Both the position numbers and the translations under genes were made by a program. Below, one piece after another: positions 14,671 to 20,411 of a stretch of 20,411 nucleotides of DNA. Source of the DNA: Actinomycetes bacterium (GTDB taxonomy: Bacteria > Actinomycetota > Acidimicrobiia > Acidimicrobiales > RAAP-2); the NCBI GenBank assembly GCA_021784205.1, contig JAJXTB010000039.1, positions 1-20,411 of the forward strand, in the 5' to 3' direction. How positions within the stretch are numbered: position 1 is the stretch's first letter; each line of letters begins with the position of its first letter. The notes below the pieces were generated by a model. The model was not told where the DNA came from. It was given only the letters and a program-made list of their open reading frames with translations, and ran no database searches.

Positions 14671-15666
14671 ATGAAGAGAAAGTTTCTGATGCTGATCAGC
14701 GCGGCGGCGTTGTCAGTCGCGGGCCTCGTACCCGCGGTGGCGTCGAGCGCGTCCGGAGGGGGTGGGATTCCCTCGAAGGTGTCAATCGCCTTCCTTGGTG
14801 GCGCGCCGACAGACTCGTTCTGGACGAGTGTGCGCACCGGCGTCAACGCGGCGGCGGCGGCAATCAAGTCCCAGGGCGGAACAGTGCAGTGGTACGGATT
14901 CCAGAACTACAACAATTTCTGCCCTGACGCGGGCACGCTTACCAAGACGATCGCGGCTTCGAACCCGACCGTCGCGGTGATCCCAAACTGGTGCCCGACG
15001 ACTCAGACCCAGTACATCAAGGCCATGGAGGCCAAGGGGACGATCGTCGTTGAGGACAACAACGGCGCGACGTGGAAAGCTGACGGCGCCATCACGTACG
15101 TGGGCGAGAGTAACTACGCCGTCGGCTTGAAGGCCGGTACAACGTTCATCGCTGACGGCTACAAGCACGAGGTCTGTGTCAATACGCTGCCCGGCACCAT
15201 CACCGCCGAACAGGTATGCGCGGGTCAGAAGAAGACGACGTTGGCTGGTGGTGGCACTTTCAAGGAGCTCGACCTACCTTCCTCGGCGCACGACAATCCC
15301 TCGGCCGTCGAAGCTGCGGTGAAGGGTTACCTACTGTCGAACCCCACGACCAACGCGGTCATGACCATCGGTCCGGGCGACGCTGACGCGGCCGCCGCGG
15401 GTATCTCTTCCGCTGGCAAGACCAAGACGGTTGCGCTGGGCAGTTGGGACCTCTCGTCGAACATCGTGACTCGGCTCCTCAAGGGCACTCAGCTCTTCAC
15501 GATCGACCAGGAGCCGTACCTGCAAGGCTTTTACGGGATCATCGTCGGCTTCCAGTACGCGAAGTGGGGCATCATTCCGTCGACACCGATTGCCACGGGT
15601 CCAAACGTCGTCGACAAGGCCAACGCTGGCCTGGCAAGGGCCGGCGCTGCAATCGCAGTCCGGTAG
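14671..15666 (+). CDS. Sugar ABC transporter substrate-binding protein (CUT2 / RbsB-like)
   Basis: A 331-aa secreted binding protein. Residues 1-24 form a classical signal peptide (MKRKFL, hydrophobic core, cleavage expected after AVA). The mature part resembles the Periplasmic_binding_4 fold, with KVSIAFLGGAPTDSFW near the start, IADGYKHE and a hinge-crossing MTIGPGDADAAAAGISSAGKTKTVALGSWD, followed by TIDQEPYLQGFYG. Cys84, Cys108, Cys169 and Cys183 could form two disulfides. There is no Cys after the signal peptide, so the usual Gram-positive lipid anchor is missing. The ATG at 14671 follows GATGGAG; a TTG nine codons earlier in the same frame was rejected because it would spoil the signal peptide. 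Cognate permease and ATPase genes follow. The ligand is inferred to be inositol or a related sugar from neighbours only. Confidence 0.9.
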   Translation: MKRKFLMLISAAALSVAGLVPAVASSASGGGGIPSKVSIAFLGGAPTDSFWTSVRTGVNAAAAAIKSQGGTVQWYGFQNYNNFCPDAGTLTKTIAASNPTVAVIPNWCPTTQTQYIKAMEAKGTIVVEDNNGATWKADGAITYVGESNYAVGLKAGTTFIADGYKHEVCVNTLPGTITAEQVCAGQKKTTLAGGGTFKELDLPSSAHDNPSAVEAAVKGYLLSNPTTNAVMTIGPGDADAAAAGISSAGKTKTVALGSWDLSSNIVTRLLKGTQLFTIDQEPYLQGFYGIIVGFQYAKWGIIPSTPIATGPNVVDKANAGLARAGAAIAVR

Positions 15667-15685
15667 TCGTTGGTAGTCGCAGTGC

Positions 15686-15700
15686 CGACGATTGTCGTCG
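15686..15700 (+). repeat. Small hairpin before the main intercistronic stem
   Basis: CGACG (15686-15690) and CGTCG (15696-15700) pair exactly around the loop ATTGT. It lies between the binding-protein stop (15666) and the larger hairpin at 15721. Confidence 0.35.
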
Positions 15701-15720
15701 CGCTGCTGCAGTACGCCGGG

Positions 15721-15756
15721 CCAGTGCCCTATCCACCAGGGTGGATAGGGCACTGG
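15721..15756 (+). terminator. Perfect 17-bp intercistronic stem-loop between binding protein and permease
   Basis: CCAGTGCCCTATCCACC (15721-15737) is followed by AG and then by its exact reverse complement at 15740-15756. In RNA this gives a very stable hairpin with a short loop. No T tract follows on either strand, so it is not a standard intrinsic terminator. Position after a binding-protein gene is typical of stems that stabilise the upstream mRNA or partly stop transcription, giving more binding protein than permease. Confidence 0.75.
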
Positions 15757-15846
15757 TAAGCCGGTGAGGTGGTCGCGTCGGGCGCGGTACGGGGGTCGAC
15801 GTGACTGATGGCTTATTCAGACATTGAAATACGGTGAGGGGGAAAG

Positions 15847-16881
15847 ATGGCGACGACGCTCGAAGCGCCAGCACGTGACACGGTGAATGTGAGGCGCAGC
15901 CTCACGAACATGATCTACCGGCCCGAATTCTCGGTACTAATCGGGTTCATCGCCATCTACGTATTCTTCTTGGTGACGACCCAACCGGTCTTCCACAGTC
16001 TCGCGGGGACTTCGACGTGGATTGATCCTGCCGCCGAACTTGGCATCGTCTCGATTCCGGTCGGCTTCTTGATGATTGCGGGCGAGTTCGACTTGTCGGT
16101 GGGATCCGTCGTCGCATTCAGCTCGATGTTCCTCGCCGCGTGGGTGGGCTACTTTCACTACAACATCTGGTTCGGGCTCGCGATCGACGTCGTGCTCGCG
16201 GCGCTGGTCGGTCTGACCAACGGAATCCTCGTGACTCGCACCAAGTTGCCATCGTTCATCGTGACCCTGGGCACCCAATTGCTCTTGACCGGTATCACGC
16301 TGGGCGGTTCCACGGTCATTACCGGTAGTTCGTCGATCGACATGACTGCGACCGCGCCGGTTCGCGCGTTGTTCTCGTCGAACTGGAACCAGTTCAACGT
16401 CTCGATTCTGTGGCTGGCGGGCATTGCAGTGCTCGGACACCACATCCTGACCAACACCCGTACGGGCAACTGGATCACCGCCATCGGCGGCGACATCGAG
16501 ACCGCCAATCGCGCCGGCGTACAGACCGCCCGGGTTCGCATCGGCTTGTTCATCTCCACGAGCGTTGCCGCGGCACTCGTCGGCATCATCCAAGCCGTCG
16601 AGTACAACGGCTCGGCGGCGTCCAACGGCCAGGTCTACGTGTTCAACGCGATCATCGCCGCGGTGATCGGCGGCGTTCTCTTGACCGGCGGGTTCGGCAC
16701 CATCATCGGCGTGGTCCTCGGAGCCATGACCTATCAGCTGGTCACCCAGGGGATCTACTTCACCGGCTGGGACACCGACTGGTCGAACGCCTTGATCGGT
16801 GGACTGCTCCTATTGGCCGTGCTCTCGAATAACTGGTTCCGTAAGGCAACGATCGCTCGTGGCGTAAAGAAGGGGAGTTAG
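15847..16881 (+). CDS. Sugar ABC transporter permease (CUT2 / RbsC-like, BPD_transp_2)
   Basis: A 344-aa inner-membrane protein with about 8-10 hydrophobic segments from residue 30 onward and a short polar N-terminus. GEFDLSVGSV (79-88) and NGILVTRTKLPSFIVTLGT (125-143) are signature segments of ribose/xylose/inositol-type permeases. GGDIETANRAGV lies near the expected ATPase-coupling loop, and VIGGVLLTGGFGTIIGVVLGA near the C-terminal conserved region. As a homodimer it would form the channel for the sugar delivered by the binding protein. The ATG at 15847 has a GAGGGGGAAAG ribosome-binding site. The ATPase gene starts 2 nt after its stop. The 180-nt gap before it carries the intercistronic hairpins. 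Confidence 0.94.
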   Translation: MATTLEAPARDTVNVRRSLTNMIYRPEFSVLIGFIAIYVFFLVTTQPVFHSLAGTSTWIDPAAELGIVSIPVGFLMIAGEFDLSVGSVVAFSSMFLAAWVGYFHYNIWFGLAIDVVLAALVGLTNGILVTRTKLPSFIVTLGTQLLLTGITLGGSTVITGSSSIDMTATAPVRALFSSNWNQFNVSILWLAGIAVLGHHILTNTRTGNWITAIGGDIETANRAGVQTARVRIGLFISTSVAAALVGIIQAVEYNGSAASNGQVYVFNAIIAAVIGGVLLTGGFGTIIGVVLGAMTYQLVTQGIYFTGWDTDWSNALIGGLLLLAVLSNNWFRKATIARGVKKGS

Positions 16882-16883
16882 CC

Positions 16884-17717
16884 GTGACAATGATTCCTGC
16901 ACTCGAACTGAAGAACGTTTCCAAGAGCTTCGTCGGCGTGACGGCGCTTCGCGACGTGTCTCTCAAGGTCAACGAGGGTGAGGTGCTGTGCCTGCTCGGT
17001 GACAACGGCGCCGGTAAGTCGACCCTCATCAAGATCCTCTCGGGCGTGCACCAGCCGACCACGGGCGCCCTGTTAGTGAACGGCGAAGAGCACCGCTTCA
17101 CCGGGCCCCACGAGGCACTCCAGGCCGGCATCGCGACGGTCCACCAGAGCGGTGGAACGGTTCCGCTGATGACGGTCGGCCGTAACTTCTTCCTCGGCGA
17201 AGAGCCGACGCGGGGCCGGGGCATTTTCCGACACTTCGACCGCAAGCTGGCCGAGCAGGTCGCGCTTGAGGAGCTGCGGAGCCTCGGCATCACCAATGTG
17301 ACCAACGGCGCGGCGCTGGTTGGCGGGATGTCCGGCGGCGAACGCCAGGCACTGTCGATCGCACGGGCCATGTACTTCGGTGCGAAGGTGCTCATCCTCG
17401 ACGAGCCGACTGCGGCGCTGGGTGTCAAGGAGGCTTCGAAAGTACTGCACCTGGTGGTGCAGGCCCAGATGCGCGGGGTGGCCGTCGTCTTGGTGACCCA
17501 CAACGTCCACCACGCACTGGCCGTGGGCGATCACTTCGCCGTTCTGATCCGCGGGACGATGGCCGACGAATGGTCCAAGGGTGAGCGCAAGCGCGAACAA
17601 GTGCTCGACCTGATGGCCGGTGGCGAGGCCATGGGCGACCTTGAAGACGAATTGCGCGAAGTTCGCGCCCGTGGCGTAGCACCGCAGGAGAAAGTAGGTA
17701 ACGAACATGTCCGCTGA
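16884..17717 (+). CDS. Sugar ABC transporter ATP-binding protein (single nucleotide-binding domain)
   Basis: A 277-aa peripheral ATPase. Walker A GDNGAGKST (39-47) has Lys45, the Q-loop Gln is at 88 (ATVHQSGG), the signature is MSGGERQ (149-155), Walker B is LILDEP (170-175) with Asp173/Glu174, and the switch His is 206 (LVTHNVHH). RbsA and XylG, the usual partners of CUT2 permeases, have two such domains in about 500 aa; this protein has one, as in FrcA-like systems, so it must act as a homodimer. The GTG at 16884 sits 2 nt after the permease stop with AAGGGGAG upstream; an ATG two codons later is possible. The last 11 nt overlap the iolE-like gene, indicating coupled translation. The C-terminal tail (about 250-277) is charged and non-conserved in appearance. 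Confidence 0.95.
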   Translation: MTMIPALELKNVSKSFVGVTALRDVSLKVNEGEVLCLLGDNGAGKSTLIKILSGVHQPTTGALLVNGEEHRFTGPHEALQAGIATVHQSGGTVPLMTVGRNFFLGEEPTRGRGIFRHFDRKLAEQVALEELRSLGITNVTNGAALVGGMSGGERQALSIARAMYFGAKVLILDEPTAALGVKEASKVLHLVVQAQMRGVAVVLVTHNVHHALAVGDHFAVLIRGTMADEWSKGERKREQVLDLMAGGEAMGDLEDELREVRARGVAPQEKVGNEHVR

Positions 17718-18603
17718 ATCGAGAGTCGTTCTGGGATCCGCTCCCGACTCATGGGGGGTGTGGTTCCCGTCGGCCGACGACCAGGTCCCCTGGACTCAGT
17801 TCCTCGACGAGCTCGCGCAGGCGGACTACCACTGGGTCGAGCTCGGCCCCCACGGCTACCTCCCCACTGACCCCGAGGTGCTGCGCGGCGAGGTCGAGAG
17901 GCGGGGGCTCAAGGTCTCTGGTGGTGGCGTCTTTGGGGGTCTGCACAACGCAGAGAAGTTCGATGCCGACCTGGCAGAGGCGCGCAAGGTGGCCAATCTA
18001 GTAGCGGCGGTGGGGGGCAAGTACCTCATCTACCTGCCCGACGGCTACTCGGACCTCGACGGCAACGTCGTCGCGCCGACGACGCTGACCGGCGAGGAGT
18101 GGACTCGGCTCACCACTCGCATGGGCGAGATCGGCAAGATCGTGCTCGAGGAGAGCGGGATTTCGCTGGTCTTTCACCCCCACGCCGACAGCCACGTTGG
18201 CAGCCAGGACGAGATCTACCGGCTGCTTAACGACACCGACAGCCGGTACGTCAATCTCTGCCTGGATACTGGCCACGTGTCCTACTGCGGCGGCGACAAC
18301 CTCGCCATCATCGAACGATTCGCCGAACGGGTGCGCTACGTTCACCTCAAGCAGGTCGACCCCGTAATCCTCAAGCAAGTCAACGATGAGAACCTCGGTT
18401 TCGCGCCGGCGGTCCGGCTCGGCGTTATGTGCGAGCCACCTTTGGGCATTCCCGAGATGCCTCCGCTGATCGAGGCGCTCTCGAAACTCGACGTGGACAT
18501 TTACGCGATTGTCGAGCAGGACATGTACCCGTGCCCGCCCGACGTGCCATTCCCGATCGCGAAGCGTACCCGTGAGTACTTCAACGCCTGCGGGGTCTAC
18601 TGA
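17707..18603 (+). CDS. iolE: IolE-like inosose dehydratase (TIM barrel)
   Basis: A 298-aa cytoplasmic protein close in length to IolE (about 297 aa). SAPDSWGVWF (11-20) at the start, VFHPHADSHV (155-164), LDTGHVSYCGGDN (186-198), YVHLKQVDP (211-219) and IVEQDMYP (268-275) follow the IolE pattern, with Asp187, His190, His213 and Glu270 as candidate metal-site residues. IolE removes water from 2-keto-myo-inositol (scyllo-inosose) to give a trihydroxycyclohexane-dione. The usual HPHxGTHVE reads HPHADSHVG here, so a related sugar dehydratase or epimerase is possible. It overlaps the ATPase gene by 11 nt and the iolG-like gene by 1 nt (TGATG), placing it firmly in the transporter operon. Confidence 0.82.
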   Translation: MSAESRVVLGSAPDSWGVWFPSADDQVPWTQFLDELAQADYHWVELGPHGYLPTDPEVLRGEVERRGLKVSGGGVFGGLHNAEKFDADLAEARKVANLVAAVGGKYLIYLPDGYSDLDGNVVAPTTLTGEEWTRLTTRMGEIGKIVLEESGISLVFHPHADSHVGSQDEIYRLLNDTDSRYVNLCLDTGHVSYCGGDNLAIIERFAERVRYVHLKQVDPVILKQVNDENLGFAPAVRLGVMCEPPLGIPEMPPLIEALSKLDVDIYAIVEQDMYPCPPDVPFPIAKRTREYFNACGVY

Positions 18604-19616
18604 TGGCGACGGAACTCCTGCGCGTCGGGGTCATCGGGACGGGCAACATCGGTGCCGACCACGTCGACCGAGTTGCCAACCAAGTGTCGGGAGCCCGGGT
18701 CACCGCGCTGTTCGACGTGGCGACAGAGCGGGCCGCAGAGCTCGCTGGTCAGGTCGGGGCGGTGGCCATGCCGACCGCGTCGGAAGTCATCTCAAGCCCG
18801 GACGTCGATGCCATCATCATCGCCTCGCCGGGCGAATTCCATGCTCCACTGACGCTCGAGTGCATCGCCGCTGGCAAGCCGGTTCTCTGTGAAAAGCCGC
18901 TGGCGCCGACGGTCGAAGAGTGCGAGTCGGTCATTGCCGCCGAGCAGGCGAGTGGACGTCGGCTGGTCCAGGTCGGCTTCATGCGCCGCAACGACGCCGG
19001 TTATCGGCACATGAAGAACAATCTCAGCTCGGGTGCCATCGGCGAGGCGCTACTCTTGCACTGCGAACACCGCAATCCCGATGTTCCCGACTCGTTCACC
19101 AGTCAGATGTCCATGACCGACTCGGTGATCCACGAGATCGACACCGCGCGATGGCTCCTCGGCGAGGAGATCGTCCGCGTGCGCGTCATCTCAGGCAAGC
19201 AGACGCCTAACGCCGCGCCGCACCTGCATGACCCCCAGCTGGTCATCATGGAGAGCCAGTCGGGCGTACTCGTCAGTGTCGAGGTCTTCGTGAACGCGAA
19301 GTACGGCTACGACGTTCGCTGCGAGGTGGTCGGGTCCAGCGGAGTGACCTCGCTCGGCTCCCAGGATCTCGGGAACTTCGTCAGTGACACCCGGCGAACC
19401 GCGACGATGCCAGCGAACTGGCGCATTCGTTTCGGTGACGCGTACCGCGCCGAGATCCAGGACTGGATCAACGGGATCGCGGCGGGTCAGGTCCGGGGGG
19501 CGAATTCGTTCGACGGTCTGTGCGCGACGCACGTGGCACAGGCGGCGGTGCGCGCCGTCACCACGGGAACCACAGTCGAGGTCCCGGTCCTCGAGCAACC
19601 CGCCTTCTACCACTAA
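18603..19616 (+). CDS. iolG: IolG-like inositol 2-dehydrogenase (Gfo/Idh/MocA family)
   Basis: A 337-aa cytoplasmic NAD-dependent dehydrogenase, the usual length for IolG. VGVIGTGNIGADH (8-20) is the Rossmann loop, CEKPLAPT (96-103) supplies Lys98, and DSVIHEIDTARWLL (173-186) supplies Asp173 and His177. These three correspond to the Lys/Asp/His catalytic set described for Bacillus IolG (Lys97, Asp172, His176). QVGFMRRNDAGY (123-134) and HCEHRNP (153-159) are also typical of inositol dehydrogenases. It would oxidise myo-inositol at C2 to scyllo-inosose, the substrate of the neighbouring IolE-like protein. The ATG at 18603 overlaps the preceding stop (TGATG). Other cyclitols or sugars are possible substrates, as IolG enzymes often accept several. 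Confidence 0.88.
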   Translation: MATELLRVGVIGTGNIGADHVDRVANQVSGARVTALFDVATERAAELAGQVGAVAMPTASEVISSPDVDAIIIASPGEFHAPLTLECIAAGKPVLCEKPLAPTVEECESVIAAEQASGRRLVQVGFMRRNDAGYRHMKNNLSSGAIGEALLLHCEHRNPDVPDSFTSQMSMTDSVIHEIDTARWLLGEEIVRVRVISGKQTPNAAPHLHDPQLVIMESQSGVLVSVEVFVNAKYGYDVRCEVVGSSGVTSLGSQDLGNFVSDTRRTATMPANWRIRFGDAYRAEIQDWINGIAAGQVRGANSFDGLCATHVAQAAVRAVTTGTTVEVPVLEQPAFYH

Positions 19617-19641
19617 CCCCTGGCCGTGGGCTGGATAAGAA

Positions 19642-19798
19642 CGTCGGCGTGCGACGAACCCGTGATTTTCGCGGCCGACGCGCAAAGACTCCGCGGGTCC
19701 GTGCGACGGGGAGTCGAAGCTTTCGCTGCGCTGGCCTGGGCTCGATTCCCCAACGAGTCCAGGCCGGTGCAACGTCGGCTCGAGCACGCCTTCGAGCC
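19642..19798 (+). other. Chain of stem-loops in the 241-nt gap after iolG (possible structured RNA)
   Basis: No gene is supported at 19617-19857. Four inverted repeats follow one another: CGTCGGC (19642-19648) with GCCGACG (19674-19680); GACTCC (19687-19692) with GGAGTC (19710-19715); an 18-position stem at 19727-19744 / 19754-19771, of which the inner 12 bp have one G.U and the outer six have two more; and GGCTCGA (19777-19783) with TCGAGCC (19792-19798). No T tract follows any of them. The region precedes a new ribosome-binding site and start at 19858, so it could be a leader RNA, a processing site or a terminator region. Confidence 0.45.
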
Positions 19799-19857
19799 AC
19801 GGTGGCACGGGGTTGCGAGTGTGTTCAGGGGGAGAGAAGTTCTTCGAAGGGAGCAGC

Positions 19858-20411
19858 GTGTCAACTGACCAGACTCGAGTCATCGGCGTCGGCGTTATCA
19901 GCCTGGGGTGGATGGGAAATCTGCACGCCCGCTCGTATCGCGCGGCGCTCGATCACTTCCCCGACGAATCGGTCGACGTCCGTATGGTCGCCGCCGCCGA
20001 CGCCTCGCTCGACGCAGCCCTTCGCGCCCAGGCCGTCCACGGCTTCGAAAAAGTGACGGCCGACTACCGCGATGTGCTGGCCGATCCCGACGTCGACGTG
20101 GTTTCGATTTGCGCGCCCAACTACTTGCATCACGAGGTGGCACTCGCCGCCGCCGCCGCTGGCAAACCCTTTTGGATCGAAAAGCCGATGGGCGTCTCAA
20201 TTCGTCAGAGCGAGGAGATCGCGCGGGCTGCGGCGCGCGCGGGTGTTGTCACCGCTGTGGGCTTCAACTATCGCAATGCCCCGGCGCTGGTGCGGGCCAA
20301 GAGCCTCATCGCCAGCGGCGCGCTGGGCCGGATCACCAATGTCACGGTGCGCCTGCTCGCGGACTACTCGTCGGACCCGACGGGTGCGTTCACGTGGCGA
20401 TTCGAGAAGGC
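19858..20411 (+). CDS. Gfo/Idh/MocA oxidoreductase, 3' end beyond window
   Basis: The reading frame is open to the last base, so only 184 N-terminal residues are visible (family length about 340-390). The start is GTG 19858, five bases after AAGGGAG; translation begins MSTDQTRVIGVGVISLGWMG. VIGVGVISLGWMGNLHA is the Rossmann nucleotide-binding segment, VVSICAPNYLHHEVALAAAAAG the second conserved strand-helix, and FWIEKPMG supplies the conserved Lys. VGFNYRNAPAL follows in the place of the IolG segment QVGFMRRND. It is a second dehydrogenase next to the iolG-like gene, possibly for another inositol stereoisomer or a pathway intermediate, as with the IolG/IolX/IolW sets in other bacteria. The substrate-binding half is missing, so the specificity cannot be judged. 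Confidence 0.88.
   Translation, partial: MSTDQTRVIGVGVISLGWMGNLHARSYRAALDHFPDESVDVRMVAAADASLDAALRAQAVHGFEKVTADYRDVLADPDVDVVSICAPNYLHHEVALAAAAAGKPFWIEKPMGVSIRQSEEIARAAARAGVVTAVGFNYRNAPALVRAKSLIASGALGRITNVTVRLLADYSSDPTGAFTWRFEK

Noticed and set aside
14510..14674. 54-codon ORF whose TGA overlaps the binding-protein ATG (ATGA)
   Set aside because: The overlap looks like coupling, but third-position G/C is clearly lower than in neighbouring genes, the ribosome-binding site is poor and no motif is visible. Probably chance.
19733..19770. tRNA-like GGCTCGATTCC segment
   Set aside because: It resembles a T-loop, but the five-base T stem does not pair, and no acceptor stem or anticodon arm can be built. 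The bases are better explained by the long stem-loop.
19842..19849. CTTCGAAG palindrome near the last gene's ribosome-binding site
   Set aside because: An 8-bp self-complementary sequence is common by chance, and no second copy is seen near related genes.

Overview
The window is dense, GC-rich bacterial DNA with strongly G/C-biased third codon positions, many GTG starts, one TTG start and short or overlapping gene junctions. Together with protein types such as the DHA2-class MFS carrier, the short ApbE and the M20 hydrolase, this points to a high-GC actinomycete, possibly an Acidimicrobiia-like lineage. The lineage is inference; no rRNA or marker gene is present. No tRNA, rRNA, insertion sequence, CRISPR array or phage gene was found.

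There are three blocks. (1) Positions 1-3392, plus strand: the 3' part of a CoA-acylating methylmalonate-semialdehyde dehydrogenase (iolA/mmsA), an IolH-type TIM-barrel protein and a DHA2-class MFS transporter. This looks like the tail of an inositol catabolic operon that begins outside the window. (2) Positions 3412-11713, minus strand, read right to left: a thioesterase-like protein, a VioB-type ferritin-like protein, an unrecognised 151-aa protein, a flavin/heme membrane reductase, a secreted FMN-binding protein, the flavin transferase ApbE, an M20 amidohydrolase, a TRIC-family membrane protein and a Gfo/Idh oxidoreductase. A class I aminotransferase (11942-13165, plus) diverges from this block. 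(3) Positions 13432-20411, plus strand: a strong promoter, then a sugar-phosphate-isomerase-like protein, a CUT2-type sugar ABC transporter (binding protein, permease, single-domain ATPase), an IolE-like inosose dehydratase, an IolG-like inositol 2-dehydrogenase and, after a structured 241-nt gap, a second Gfo/Idh oxidoreductase that runs off the end.

Blocks 1 and 3 make biochemical sense together. The transporter would import myo-inositol or a related cyclitol or sugar, IolG would oxidise it, IolE would dehydrate the ketone, and IolA would complete the pathway to acyl-CoA. IolB, IolC, IolD and a regulator are not in the window. The reductase, FMN-binding protein and ApbE genes form a tight three-gene unit that looks like a system for moving electrons through the membrane to a covalently flavinylated extracytoplasmic protein.

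The least explained parts are the ferritin-like protein with its 151-aa partner, the structured gap at 19617-19857, the perfect 17-bp stem between the binding-protein and permease genes, and the repeat-rich promoter at 13417-13480.
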